NCBI GenBank assembly: GCA_005772855.1
Contig: SXIK01000110.1
Span: forward strand, 1 to 50,639
DNA from: Planctomycetia bacterium
Lineage (GTDB): Bacteria; Planctomycetota; UBA8108; SXIK01
Reading direction: 5' to 3'
DNA length: 50,639 nt
Below, piece after piece: positions 1 to 8,848 of this stretch (position 1 is its first letter; each line of letters begins with the position of its first letter). Made by a program: the position numbers and the translations under genes. The notes under the pieces were generated by a model. The model saw nothing but the letters and a program-made list of their open reading frames with translations. It was not told the origin of the DNA and ran no database searches.

Positions 1-35
1 CAAGCGTGCTCCTTCAGCCGCTCGGACACCTCTCC
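1..35 (-). tRNA. tRNA-Ser (5' part, cut by window edge)
   Basis: The reverse strand from 35 down reads GGAGAGG followed by a D-arm and the first half of an anticodon stem (CACGC), the same class-II serine tRNA layout as the two genes beside it. The window ends just after the first anticodon base, G34, so the anticodon is GGA or GCT and cannot be decided. It is the last of three serine tRNA genes read in the same direction. Confidence 0.8.
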
Positions 36-88
36 GCGATGGTGAATCTATGATTTCCGTCTTGTGATTTCCGTCCTGGTATTCATGG

Positions 89-175
89 CGGAGAGGCAGG
101 GATTCGAACCCTGGAGACCCGTAAAGGCCTACTGGTTTTCGAAACCAGCCCGTTCGGCCACTCCGGCACCTCTCC
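89..175 (-). tRNA. tRNA-Ser(CGA)
   Basis: The reverse strand gives a full class-II tRNA: acceptor GGAGAGG paired with CCTCTCC, anticodon stem CTGGT/ACCAG around loop TTCGAAA (anticodon CGA, reading UCG), a long variable arm, and the T-arm GGGTTCGAATCCC. The discriminator G is at 89 and a CCA is encoded at 86-88. It lies between the two other serine tRNA genes and downstream of tadA. Confidence 0.95.
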
Positions 176-296
176 GTACCTGGAACCTATCCCCAAATTC
201 CGTCCTCGCTCCGGCCCGCCAGAAGGCCTCGGGCCGGCAGAGCGAACTTGGGGGTGGGTTCTTGTCTCTGATCCTGAAGATCCGTCATATTCTTGG

Positions 297-383
297 CGGA
301 GAGGGAGGGATTCGAACCCCCGGTGCCCTCACGAGCACGGCGGTTTTCAAAACCGCTCCGTTCGGCCGCTCCGGCACCTCTCC
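297..383 (-). tRNA. tRNA-Ser(TGA)
   Basis: The reverse strand gives a class-II tRNA with acceptor GGAGAGG/CCTCTCC, anticodon stem GCGGT/ACCGC around loop TTTGAAA (anticodon TGA, reading UCA), a long variable arm and the T-arm GGGTTCGAATCCC. The discriminator is at 297 and CCA is encoded at 294-296. It lies about 60 bases after the tadA stop and may be co-transcribed with tadA. Confidence 0.95.
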
Positions 384-441
384 GCAATTGGTTTCCATGA
401 CTTCCGTCGTGTTTTCGCCTGAACTGATCAACCTCGGGGGT

Positions 442-963
442 TTACCCCGGGGGACCCTTGCGTCCATTCGTCGGCGGCAATCTCTTCTTTCTGAAGAATT
501 CTCTCAATAGCTCCCCGCTTTCGGCCGCCTTGATCCCCGCGAGCACCTCCGGCACATGATTATTCTTCGAATTCGCCAGGATCTCAAAGACGGAACGATA
601 GGCCCCCGCCTTGGGATCGTCGGCGGAGTAGTAAACCTTGGGGATCCTGGCAAGAACAATGGCACCCGCGCACATGATGCAGGGCTCGAGGGTGACGAAG
701 AGCGCCGCCTGGGTCAAGCGCCACGAGCCGTAATGCGCAGCTGCCTGGGTAATGGCGACCACCTCGGCATGCGCCGTGGGGTCCTGGAGCAGCTCTCGCT
801 GGTTGTGCGCTCTTGCGATCACGCGCCCTGTGGGCATGTCCACTATGACCGCGCCGACGGGAACTTCGTCTGCTTCCAGTGCACGTTGAGCCTCTTTCAA
901 TGCAAGATCCAGGAAGTTCTCGGGGCTGCTCCTTTCGAGGAACGAAAATGAATTTGGGTCCAA
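442..963 (-). CDS. tadA: tRNA-specific adenosine deaminase TadA
   Basis: Cytidine/deoxycytidylate-deaminase-fold enzyme that converts A34 to inosine in the wobble position of tRNA (tRNA-Arg ACG in most bacteria). The zinc-site motifs are clear: HAEV with the proton-shuttling Glu, then PCIMCAGA with two Cys ligands. The N-terminal helix (LALKEAQRAL) and the PVGAVIV strand are also typical. No ATG lies near the expected start. The reading frame runs upstream to 1149, but that part does not look like TadA, so a TTG at 963 is taken, giving 173 residues, near the usual length. The true start could be a later non-ATG codon. The neighbours downstream on the same strand are serine tRNA genes. Confidence 0.88.
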   Translation of the reverse strand: MDPNSFSFLERSSPENFLDLALKEAQRALEADEVPVGAVIVDMPTGRVIARAHNQRELLQDPTAHAEVVAITQAAAHYGSWRLTQAALFVTLEPCIMCAGAIVLARIPKVYYSADDPKAGAYRSVFEILANSKNNHVPEVLAGIKAAESGELLREFFRKKRLPPTNGRKGPPG

Positions 964-1120
964 AGCGCTTGCGCGGCTCCAGCTTGGAAAGGTGGGGAGT
1001 ATACCCGCGCTCGCCGGCCTGATCAACGCCAGCTTCGGAGCATTTACTCGGGCACGCGCCTTGCCTCTTCCTCTCTCATCCCCGTCTCCAGCCTCGAGAA
1101 AACCACCACCCCTTACCCCC

Positions 1121-2113
1121 ATGAGCGCAATGCAGAAGTCCAAACTCAAACCCCATCCACTTTCCTACCGGGGCCCGTTCAAGATCGATCGTACCCCTTC
1201 CTGCATTCGGAAACTCGTGACGTTTCGCGAAGCGGTGCCAGAGTTCATCACGCTCATGACCGCCCAGACTCGAGTCTCACTGGAACGCTTCGAGAGCAAT
1301 TGTTTTTCCCGCTGGGTTGAAAAATGGTGCTCGATGCCTCTTTCCCACCTGAGCACCGAGGAGATCCGGGCATATTTTTCGGAGCTATAGTCGCAAGGTT
1401 TCTCCCGTATACATCTGGAGAGGGAAAAGCGGCTGCTGAGGTCCTTCTTCCGCCTCGCACGCAGGCGTGGCGCCTGTGACCGAGACCCGCTGGACAGCCT
1501 CGAGTCCTCTGTTCCACACGCCCCCACCTGCGTGTTCTGGAGCCAGGATGAGGAACAAAGAGTGCTCAATGCTTGTCGCGGGATCTATCCTCCCGGAACT
1601 TCGGGCACCGATTCCCTGCGGCGACCGCCGGTTCCTCCTCCTTACCTGCACCCACTCGTGCTCCTGGGCCTCCGCACCGGGCTGAAGCTGGATCACCTCA
1701 TCGGGCTCGAGTGGGCGCAGGTCGATCTTGAGAGATCACTGATTCTCATTGGAGCCGAGGCCACCTGGAGTGGTCAAGCACTCGAGGTCTCGCTCGATGC
1801 GGACGCGAAGACGACACTGCTGGAATTGCTGCGGCAAGCGCAGGAAGCCCCTGTCATGCCTCGCCGCATCTTGGAGGCCGTTGGACTTCCAGTGTGGAAA
1901 GATCGGCCGGACGATTTCGCAGTCCTGCACGCATTTCTGCGGATCCTGAAAACGGCCTTGGTGGAGGAATGCGACTTCGATGTCGTCCGCCTCAGCTATG
2001 CCAGGCGCTGCGCAGAGCAAGGCCTGCCTCTCCTCCACCCGGCACGGCAGGGCGACTGGGAAGACGCGACCCTGGTGCAGGAAGTTTACCGCCGAGTTGC
2101 CGGCGACGCGTGA
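1121..2113 (+). pseudogene. Tyrosine recombinase (XerC/XerD-like), interrupted by in-frame TAG and catalytically degenerate
   Basis: One reading frame runs from ATG 1121 to the stop at 2113, broken only by TAG at 1388-1390 (codon 90). Before the stop lies a SAM-like core-binding start (LSTEEIRAYFSEL). Just after it the same frame continues as LRSFFRLARRRGACDRDPLD, the usual XerC/D continuation. The catalytic domain follows: GLRTGLKLDHLIGLEW, where Arg I of the family (TGLR) is Lys. DVVRLSYA matches HxLRHxFA with His replaced by Asp and Arg II kept. QGDWE matches LGHSS with His replaced by Asp, and QEVYRR keeps the nucleophilic Tyr. Alternatives are a recent nonsense mutation, a sequencing error, or two separate polypeptides (the second could start at GTG 1532). 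Even if read through, strand cleavage activity is doubtful. Confidence 0.75.
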
Positions 2114-2166
2114 GGATCTCATGAAAAGCTAGCAACGGCCTGGAGAGATGCTCGCTGCCTTGACGA

Positions 2167-3363
2167 TTACTCCGGAGCAAGGCCCCCGAGTTGCCGTAAG
2201 GCACTCGTGAGGGCGTCCAGCGTGAAGAACACGTCCTCCCTCGACGTCGAAGGGCCAAGGCTCAACCGGAGTGACCCACGGATTTCCCGATCACTCCGCC
2301 CCATGGAGCGCAGGACATGCGAAGGCTTTTGCGCTCGCGTGTTGCAGGCACTGCCCGTTGACGCGGCCACACCGTGCCAGTCCAGGAGCTTCAAGAGCGA
2401 CTCACCCTCGACCCAGGGGAAGGAGACGTTGAGGATCGTGGGTAGGCTCTCGACCTCCAGGCCATTGACAATCGCGGCGGGCCACCTCCTCTCAATGTGG
2501 AACCGCAGCTCCTCTCGCAGGAATCCGAGTCGCTTCATGGAAGTCTCCCGCCCCCCCTCTGCCAGCTCCACGGCCCGTGCGAATCCGACCGCGAGCGCCA
2601 CGTTCTCCGTGCCGGCCCTGAGGCCGCTCTCCTGTGCTCCGCCACGCAGGAGCGCTCCGAAGGGAATACCTCGCCGCAGAAACAAGCCTCCAATGCCCTT
2701 GGGCCCCTCAATCTTGTGGGCCGAAACCGTGACGAGGTCCAGGCTGGAGGCGCCCAAATCAAGAGGCAATTTGCCAAGTACCTGGACAGCGTCGGAATGA
2801 AAATATGCGCCCCGTGAGCGTGCAAGCGCGGCGGCCTCCTCCACGGGCTGTAACACACCCACCTCATTGTTGGCCCACTGGAGACTCACCAGCAATGTGT
2901 CGTCTCGGATCGAATCCCCAAGGGTACCGAGCTCGACGCGACCCGACCTTGTTGGCGCGACAACCCTCCACGCGCCGCCGAGCGCCTCGACGCAACCCCT
3001 CGAGGCAAGCACCGACGGGTGCTCCACTTCGCTGGTCACCACCACTCGGCGATGCCCCGGAAGAGCTTCTTCACCCCGCTCGATCGTGCCGAGTAGCAGG
3101 CCCATCAGTGCCGCGTTGTTTCCCTCTGTGCCGCCGGAACAGAAGAGCAGCTCGTGTTCCTTCGCCCCACAGGCGCTCCGAATTGTCTCACGGGCCTCTT
3201 CGAGTGCTTCCCGGGCTTCTCGGCCCTCCGCATGGAGCGAGCTGGGATTGCCGAACCTTTCGGAAAAGAAAGGCATCATGGCGTCGCGCACTTCCTCCCG
3301 CACCGACGTTGTAGCAGCGTGGTCAAGGTAGACCCGTCGGAGGCACGAAGAAGGTGGCGTCAT
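2167..3363 (-). CDS. Cysteine desulfurase (NifS/IscS family)
   Basis: PLP-dependent class V aminotransferase-fold enzyme that removes sulfur from cysteine as a protein persulfide for Fe-S cluster or thio-cofactor assembly. Visible marks: YLDHAATT at the N-terminus, SGGTEGNN (cofactor phosphate loop), SEVEHPSVL, FHSDAVQ, and SAHKIEGPKG with the Schiff-base Lys near residue 217. The active-site loop ASTGSACNTR places the persulfide Cys near residue 340. At 398 residues it is normal length. The ATG at 3363 is preferred over one 33 bases upstream because the family begins close to the YLDHAAT strand. No iscU or iscA lies beside it, so the assignment to NifS, IscS or a tRNA-thiolation partner is open. 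Confidence 0.92.
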   Translation of the reverse strand: MTPPSSCLRRVYLDHAATTSVREEVRDAMMPFFSERFGNPSSLHAEGREAREALEEARETIRSACGAKEHELLFCSGGTEGNNAALMGLLLGTIERGEEALPGHRRVVVTSEVEHPSVLASRGCVEALGGAWRVVAPTRSGRVELGTLGDSIRDDTLLVSLQWANNEVGVLQPVEEAAALARSRGAYFHSDAVQVLGKLPLDLGASSLDLVTVSAHKIEGPKGIGGLFLRRGIPFGALLRGGAQESGLRAGTENVALAVGFARAVELAEGGRETSMKRLGFLREELRFHIERRWPAAIVNGLEVESLPTILNVSFPWVEGESLLKLLDWHGVAASTGSACNTRAQKPSHVLRSMGRSDREIRGSLRLSLGPSTSREDVFFTLDALTSALRQLGGLAPE

Positions 3364-3505
3364 TGACTCATTGTACCGGGACGTACGCCGCAACAACGCC
3401 CGCGTCGTTCCTTGGAGCTCGCGCGCGAGCTGTTGGCCCGTGTCGAACCAGGACCGTCCGCCTCAGGGCACGCCGGGCGTGATCCTGTATTGGGCGATGT
3501 GCCCG

Positions 3506-4771
3506 CTACGGCTTGATCTGAACCTCGGTGCCAAGGGTGACGAAGTCATAGAGGATCTCGATGTCCTCATTCCGCATGCGAATGCAACCCGCGGACGACT
3601 CCTTGCCGAGGCTCGAAGGATCCGTCGTGCCATGGATCCCAAAACCCGCGAAGTCCTGCGTCTCCTGAAAGCCTAGCCAGCGGGAACCCAAAATGTTCTT
3701 CGGGTCGCCCGCCGGGACAGGGGGCTCGCCGGAACGCCACCAGGCAGGATCCTTTTGACGAACACGAATGGTGAAGGATCCCACCGGCGTCCCATTGTCC
3801 CGCCCAATGCCAACGGGGAACTCGACAAAGATTCGACCATCGAGAGTTGCCCAGAGGAGGTAGTCACTCTTGTCGACAAAGATCTTGAATTTTCCGGGGA
3901 AGAGCCGAAGGCGCTGACGGGGCTGAATCACTTCGCTCTTGAGCCCATTGAGGCGGCGCATCGAATCCTGGGTGGTCTGAAATCTTGCCGCGATGAGGGA
4001 AAGGCTGTCCCCTGGCTGGATCTGGTAACTCTTGACGAGGGGAGTGAAACGCCCGGAAAAGACCATGCGTTCAATAAAAGGCTCCACCTGGCTCATGACC
4101 CGCTTCTTTTGCGATCGGTCCAGAGCGATGTCATAGGCAAGCGCCAACTCATCCCACGCCGCAATAGCCGCCTCGGAGCTATCCTCGGCCACGGCCGTTT
4201 TCTTGGCCGCACGGGCGAGCTGGTCATCGAGGACCCGGCCAGAGCGGTCGATCCGTGCAAGGTATCGCAGGTACTCGCGCTTTCTCTCGGGTAGCGTTTC
4301 GGACTCCAGAAGCCGCAATACATCCGCGCTCAGGTCCACATCGGGTCGGTCCTTCGCGGACTGAAAGAGTTCCTCGAAAAGACGGATACCCCGTTTTCTG
4401 TCACCGGAATCAAAGGCGGTGCGCGCAAAGGCGCGTTCGGAATCGAGCGCCGTGGTAGTCGCAAGCCTGGGGGCGGCCGAACCAGCCTCCGCGACCGCAA
4501 GAGGAGCGGCCTCCCGCCCGTCGGTTCGCCTGGCCTCACCCTCAAAAAAGATCGGTCGCTTCACGAGGGAGGGTTGGGACGGAGCCGGAGCAGGGCCCCC
4601 GGTCACCTGCGATGGCCCGGCGCCTTCCGGCTGCTCACCATGAGCAGGCCCGAGCTCCGGCCGAGCCGGTGCTTCCGCTACCTCGCCCTTCTTGCGTGTC
4701 AAGCCCTGGAATGCCCAAAACCCACCCGCTCCCACAAGCGCTGCAACCATCAAGACGAGCGCGTTCTTCAC
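3506..4771 (-). CDS. Membrane-anchored LysM / L,D-transpeptidase (YkuD) protein
   Basis: Probable cell-wall enzyme forming or exchanging L,D cross-links in peptidoglycan. From a GTG start at 4771 (421 residues) it shows an N-terminal membrane segment at about 3-22, a proline-rich linker, a mostly helical region at about 105-245, one LysM module at about 248-291 (YQIQPGDSLSLIAARF) and a YkuD domain at about 295-421. The domain holds the motif HGT...SSAGCIRM; catalytic His is near 380 and Cys near 396. The GTG is preceded by a GGTGGA ribosome-binding sequence. An upstream ATG at 4852 would add 27 residues ahead of the membrane segment and is less likely. An extended -10 element lies upstream, between this gene and pheT. 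Confidence 0.88.
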   Translation of the reverse strand: MKNALVLMVAALVGAGGFWAFQGLTRKKGEVAEAPARPELGPAHGEQPEGAGPSQVTGGPAPAPSQPSLVKRPIFFEGEARRTDGREAAPLAVAEAGSAAPRLATTTALDSERAFARTAFDSGDRKRGIRLFEELFQSAKDRPDVDLSADVLRLLESETLPERKREYLRYLARIDRSGRVLDDQLARAAKKTAVAEDSSEAAIAAWDELALAYDIALDRSQKKRVMSQVEPFIERMVFSGRFTPLVKSYQIQPGDSLSLIAARFQTTQDSMRRLNGLKSEVIQPRQRLRLFPGKFKIFVDKSDYLLWATLDGRIFVEFPVGIGRDNGTPVGSFTIRVRQKDPAWWRSGEPPVPAGDPKNILGSRWLGFQETQDFAGFGIHGTTDPSSLGKESSAGCIRMRNEDIEILYDFVTLGTEVQIKP

Positions 4772-4888
4772 GGCTCCACCTCCATCCAGTTCCACCAGTT
4801 CACATTCATGCTCAGCTTTCGAAGCTTCCTGACAAAGCCGCGACGCAGCCAATCAAGGCCTCGTTGACGCCGGATCAACGAGCGAAAA

Positions 4889-4897
4889 ATTATAGCA
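4889..4897 (-). promoter_or_regulatory. Extended -10 promoter for the L,D-transpeptidase gene
   Basis: The reverse strand reads TGCTATAAT, a consensus extended -10 (TGnTATAAT), immediately after the pheT stop and about 120 bases before the GTG at 4771. The -35 position (TTCCGC) is poor, as tolerated with an extended -10. This would allow the transpeptidase gene to be transcribed separately from the infC-pheT operon. Confidence 0.45.
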
Positions 4898-4900
4898 CAA

Positions 4901-7333
4901 TCATTGCCGAAGCGGAAAGCCGGAGGACTTGAGCGCTTCCATGACACGTTCCTCAATCTCCTTGCGCTCCTCCCCGCTGAGCGTTCGGTCCAGGGCACCA
5001 AAAATGAGGTGAAACGCCACCGACTTCTGCCCCTGGCCGGACTGCTCGCCGTGGAAGACATCAAAGACCTCCGCCGACAGCAGCAGCTTACCGGCTGCTT
5101 TTTCAATCTTCTCCTGAATCTCCGAGACGGGAACTCTCTCCGGAGCGATGACAGCCACATCAAATGGCACTGTGGGGTACTTGAGGGGACTCTGGTAGAT
5201 GATCTCTCTCTGACGGCTCTCAAAGAGCGCATCAAAATCGAGGTCGAAAAGGATCACGTCCCCCTCGAGACCCAGGATAGCTTCGATCGCCGGGTGGACT
5301 CGATAGATCTGGCCGCAGTCCTTGCTGCGTAGACGGACGCGAGCATGGACGCCGGGATGCGCCCACGGCTTGATCGACGCTTCCGACGGCGGCACAACCT
5401 GCGCATCGGCCACTCTCAGCCTCTCGAGAAGAGAAAGAACAAAGTGCCGCACCGTGTAGAAATTCTCGGGAATCTTCTTTTCGAATGAAATGCAGCCCGC
5501 CAGGTGGCTTCGCTCGTCGGGAAGGTCACTGGCCTGACGCCGGTCTTTTTTCTTCCTGTAGACCCGGCCCAGTTCAAAGAATCCGAAACTCCTGGCATAT
5601 CTCTGGTTCTCCACCGCCTTCTCGAGGTGCATGGGGGCAATCTCTTGCCTCAGACGGTCCATGTCCTCGCTCATCGGGTTTTTGAGTTTCAAGTGACTCT
5701 GAGGGTCGAGCCCAAAGCGCTGGCAATGCGCCGCGCCCACCAGCGAGTACGTGAAGATCTCCGACATGCCGCAATGAAGAGCAAGGAACTCCTTGGCCGT
5801 CCGCTCAAGCCTGCGATGCTCGTTCACTCGCGGTGAGTCGCACGTCCACTCGGGCGCAAAAGGCTTGATCTGGTCGTATCCGTGGATGCGTCCAATCTCC
5901 TCCACAAGGTCTTCCCGCATCGACACATCCTTGGTCGCACGCCAGGAAGGCACTCGCACCTTCCACTCACCGCCGGTGTCACCACGAACCAGAAAGCCCA
6001 GGCGATCGAGCGTGGCACGGACTTCCCTCGCCTCGATCTCGGCGCCCAGGCGCCGCGTCAAGATCGCTGCCGAGGTGGAGATCTCAATCGTCTGCGCGGG
6101 CTCATGGGCAAGGTCCTTGAGAGGCCCGATGACTTTGGCCTCGGGGCAAAGGTCGAGCACCATGCGTGCGGCACGAAGGATCCCTGTGCGAGCGTTTTCG
6201 GGGTCAAGCGACTTCTCGAACCGCAGGGAGGAGTCGGTACGTTTCCCCACGCGTACCGAGGCCCTGCGTACGCGGGCTGGCGCAAAGTTCGCCGATTCGA
6301 GAAAAATGGAGGTCGTGGACTCTGTGATCTGCGAGCCAGCGCCTCCCATGACGCCGGCCAGTGCAATGGCCGAACGGGCGTCAGCGATCACCAGGTCTTC
6401 GTGATCGAGCTTGACCTCCTGACCGTCCAGGAGGTCAAGCTCCTCACCCTGGTGGGCCCTTCGCACTCTGACCTCGGCTCCCTCGATCCTCTGCGTGTCG
6501 AAGGCGTGGAGCGGCTGGCCCAGCTCGAAGAGTATGTAGTTCGTAACATCGACAATATTATTGACCGATCGCGCTCCAATGAACGCGAGCCTGTGGCGCA
6601 GCCAGTCCGGCGATGGGCTCACCCTCACGCCATCGATCTGAAGGCCGCAGTAGCGTCGACAAAAGCCATCACGCCCCCCCACGCCCTTCCCCTCGACGGA
6701 GACGCGAATCTGGCTTTGTCCACGAGAATTCGCGAGCCCGTCATCGGCCTTGAGCGCGAGAAGTGGCGCGTGGTAGATCGCGGAAAATTCCCGTGCAATG
6801 CCATGGTGCCCCCAGAGGTCGGGGCGGTGGGTCAGCGACTTGTTGTCGACCTCCAGAATGACATCGCGCAGATCCGGTCGCAGGGTGGCGATCGGAGTTC
6901 CCGCGAGCGCATCCGGGGGCAGCTCCCACAAGCCCGTGGAGTCAACGGAAAGCTCAAGCTCTTTCTCCGAGCAGAGCATTCCTTGCGAGAGGACACCGCG
7001 CACCTTTGTCTCGCGGATTTCATGGCCATCGACGACAATTCCCGGAGCCGCGTACGGAACGAGGATTCCAGGTCTCACGTTGGGCGCCCCACAGACGACG
7101 TCCCGCTTCTCCCCCCTTCCGATGTCCACCTCGACAACGGTAAGCCGATCAGCATTGGGGTGCGGCTTCACCCCGAGCACGGCAGCGACAAGGATCTGCG
7201 AAAGATTCGAGCCCCTGATGCTCCAGTGCTCAACCTCGGCGGTATGAAGAGAGAATCGCGCTCCGATTTCCCTCGGGCTCTCCGTGGTCTCAAAGGGGCA
7301 GAATTGCCGGATCCAGTTGAGTGAAATCTGCAT
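4901..7333 (-). CDS. pheT: Phenylalanyl-tRNA synthetase beta subunit
   Basis: Charges tRNA-Phe as an alpha2-beta2 enzyme with PheS. The 810 residues are normal bacterial length. In order: the N-terminal MQISLNWI start, an EMAP-II/OB-type tRNA-binding domain (VLGVKPHPNADRL at about 55), the B3/B4 editing region (HAFD at about 270, LAGVMGG and FLESANF after it), B5 and the catalytic-like core (RIHGYDQI, FELGRVYR), and a C-terminal FDX-ACB domain (KYPTVPFDVAV) that binds the anticodon stem. It starts nine bases after the pheS stop, so the two are translationally linked. Nothing is missing. Confidence 0.97.
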   Translation of the reverse strand: MQISLNWIRQFCPFETTESPREIGARFSLHTAEVEHWSIRGSNLSQILVAAVLGVKPHPNADRLTVVEVDIGRGEKRDVVCGAPNVRPGILVPYAAPGIVVDGHEIRETKVRGVLSQGMLCSEKELELSVDSTGLWELPPDALAGTPIATLRPDLRDVILEVDNKSLTHRPDLWGHHGIAREFSAIYHAPLLALKADDGLANSRGQSQIRVSVEGKGVGGRDGFCRRYCGLQIDGVRVSPSPDWLRHRLAFIGARSVNNIVDVTNYILFELGQPLHAFDTQRIEGAEVRVRRAHQGEELDLLDGQEVKLDHEDLVIADARSAIALAGVMGGAGSQITESTTSIFLESANFAPARVRRASVRVGKRTDSSLRFEKSLDPENARTGILRAARMVLDLCPEAKVIGPLKDLAHEPAQTIEISTSAAILTRRLGAEIEAREVRATLDRLGFLVRGDTGGEWKVRVPSWRATKDVSMREDLVEEIGRIHGYDQIKPFAPEWTCDSPRVNEHRRLERTAKEFLALHCGMSEIFTYSLVGAAHCQRFGLDPQSHLKLKNPMSEDMDRLRQEIAPMHLEKAVENQRYARSFGFFELGRVYRKKKDRRQASDLPDERSHLAGCISFEKKIPENFYTVRHFVLSLLERLRVADAQVVPPSEASIKPWAHPGVHARVRLRSKDCGQIYRVHPAIEAILGLEGDVILFDLDFDALFESRQREIIYQSPLKYPTVPFDVAVIAPERVPVSEIQEKIEKAAGKLLLSAEVFDVFHGEQSGQGQKSVAFHLIFGALDRTLSGEERKEIEERVMEALKSSGFPLRQ

Positions 7334-7342
7334 GAGAGTTTT

Positions 7343-8425
7343 CTACCGGAACTGCCTGATGAAACGCAGGTCCGCTGAGTGAAAGTGGCGGATGTCATCA
7401 ATGCCGTAGCGCATCATGACGAGACGGTCAAGCCCAAGGCCAAAAGCGAAACCAGAGTACTTGTCCGGATCGATGTTCCCGGCTCGCAAGACATTGGGGT
7501 GCACCATTCCGCAGGGAAGAAGCTCCACCCAGCCGACTTGCTTGCAGACAGAGCACCCCTTGCCAGAGCAAAGCAGACAGCGGATATCAAGCTCGAAGCC
7601 TGGCTCCACGAAGGGGAAATAGCCGGGCCGAAGCCGGACCTCCACCTCACGCCTGAAGATGCTCGAAAGGAGCACCTTCATGAAGTGGATCAGATGGGCG
7701 ACCTTGATATCACGGTTCACCATCATGCCTTCAAGCTGGTGAAAGGTGACCTCGTGGCTTGCGTCGATGCGTTCGGATCGGAAGACCTTTCCTGGTCCGA
7801 TGATCTTGAAAGGCGGCTTCAGGCGCTGCATGCCGCGAACCTGAATCGTGGAGGTGTGCGTCCGGAGAAGGTTGCCGTCCTCGAGGTAGAAGGTGTCCTG
7901 CATGTCCCTGGCAGGATGTTCTTTCGGGATATTGAGCGCCTCGAAGTTGACCTCGTCTGTCTCAACGTGCGGGCCATCGAGAACCTCAAATCCCATGGCG
8001 GAGAAGATGTCCTCTATCTCGTACTGAACTTGACTCACCGGGTGGAGGTTCCCGACGGGGCGTCGAGAGAGGTTGAGGCTCACATCGACCCATTCGGTCT
8101 CAAGCCGTTCCCGCATCTGTCGGTCAACGAAGGACGCTTCAGCCTCTCCGAGCGCCTCCTCAACGTAAGACTTCAGCTCATTGATACGCTTTCCGCATGC
8201 CTGGCGCTCGTCCGGCGAAAGCTGCCCGAGCTCCTTGAGGAGCCCCGTGATCCTGCCCTTCTTCCCCAGAAGGTGCACCTTCAATGTCGCAAGCTCTTTT
8301 TCGTCGCTCACATTTCTGAGAAGGGCGGCGAATTCAGCCTGGATCGTAGATAAGTCTTCCTTCACGGCGTGCTCAAAGTGGGCAGGGTCTGGCGACAGAA
8401 CCTCCGCGAAGTCCACCGACTCCAC
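7343..8425 (-). CDS. pheS: Phenylalanyl-tRNA synthetase alpha subunit
   Basis: Catalytic class II subunit of PheRS. At 360 residues it shows the N-terminal coiled-coil arm (residues about 15-110, with LLGKKGRITGLL), then motif 2 (GPGKVFRSERIDASHEVTFHQLEG) and motif 3 ([17 protein letters not shown]). The region RTHTSTIQVRGM and the Phe-binding FPFVEPG are also present. A CxxC-x4-CxxCK loop (CLLCSGKGCSVCK) occurs before GWVELLPCGMVHP; similar loops are known in many bacterial PheS proteins and may bind zinc. It lies between rplT and pheT in the classic order. Confidence 0.97.
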   Translation of the reverse strand: MESVDFAEVLSPDPAHFEHAVKEDLSTIQAEFAALLRNVSDEKELATLKVHLLGKKGRITGLLKELGQLSPDERQACGKRINELKSYVEEALGEAEASFVDRQMRERLETEWVDVSLNLSRRPVGNLHPVSQVQYEIEDIFSAMGFEVLDGPHVETDEVNFEALNIPKEHPARDMQDTFYLEDGNLLRTHTSTIQVRGMQRLKPPFKIIGPGKVFRSERIDASHEVTFHQLEGMMVNRDIKVAHLIHFMKVLLSSIFRREVEVRLRPGYFPFVEPGFELDIRCLLCSGKGCSVCKQVGWVELLPCGMVHPNVLRAGNIDPDKYSGFAFGLGLDRLVMMRYGIDDIRHFHSADLRFIRQFR

Positions 8426-8452
8426 ACGTCCCGCTCCAAACCATGCAACCGA

Positions 8453-8812
8453 TCAAGCGCTCAGCGCAGACTTGGAAGTCGAGACGAGGTTGTCAAAGCC
8501 CGAGGAGTCCCGAAGAGCCAAATCAGCCAGCATTTTTCGGTTCAACTCGACCTTGGCGCGCTTCAGACCCAACATGAATTGGCTGTAATTCAGTCCGCGG
8601 GACCTACAAGCAGCATTGATGCGGACAATCCAGAGGCCCCGCATGTCGCCCTTCTTCTTCCGCCGGTGTTTCGTGGCAAAAACCTCGGCGCGAATGCGAG
8701 TTTCCTTCGCTGTTCGAAGAAGTTTTCCACGTCCTCCCCGGAATCCCTTGACCCGGTGGAGTAGCCGACGCTTCTTGCGGAGCTTGGCAACGCTGTTTCG
8801 TACGCGTGGCAT
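8453..8812 (-). CDS. rplT: 50S ribosomal protein L20
   Basis: At 119 residues this is a full-length L20, with the basic N-terminus MPRVRNSVAKLRKKRRLL, the middle HRRKKKGDMRGLWIVRIN, and the C-terminal globular part (NYSQFMLGLKRAKVELNRKM). L20 is an early 23S rRNA assembly protein and in some bacteria represses its own rpmI-rplT transcript; no such leader structure was identified here. It lies 36 bases after rpmI and 27 bases before pheS. Confidence 0.98.
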   Translation of the reverse strand: MPRVRNSVAKLRKKRRLLHRVKGFRGGRGKLLRTAKETRIRAEVFATKHRRKKKGDMRGLWIVRINAACRSRGLNYSQFMLGLKRAKVELNRKMLADLALRDSSGFDNLVSTSKSALSA

Positions 8813-8848
8813 TTTTTTAAATCTCTTTCTGTGATGCTAGTCGATGGA

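Noticed and set aside
1388-1390. Amber codon decoded as pyrrolysine or by programmed readthrough
   Set aside because: No pyl genes or readthrough context are visible, and the position is not catalytic; mutation or sequence error is simpler.
1-2113. Integrase beside tRNA-Ser genes as the edge of a genomic island
   Set aside because: No direct repeat of a tRNA 3' end was found, the surrounding genes are housekeeping (tadA, dprA-pheT block), and the recombinase is broken and degenerate.
5882-7324. 480-codon open frame on the plus strand opposite pheT, and similar long frames opposite other genes
   Set aside because: High GC with few stop codons opens antisense frames; composition is not protein-like and the sense strand carries unmistakable pheT.
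7540-7610. Cys-rich loop in PheS as a novel zinc finger
   Set aside because: CxxC...CxxC loops at this place occur in many bacterial PheS proteins.
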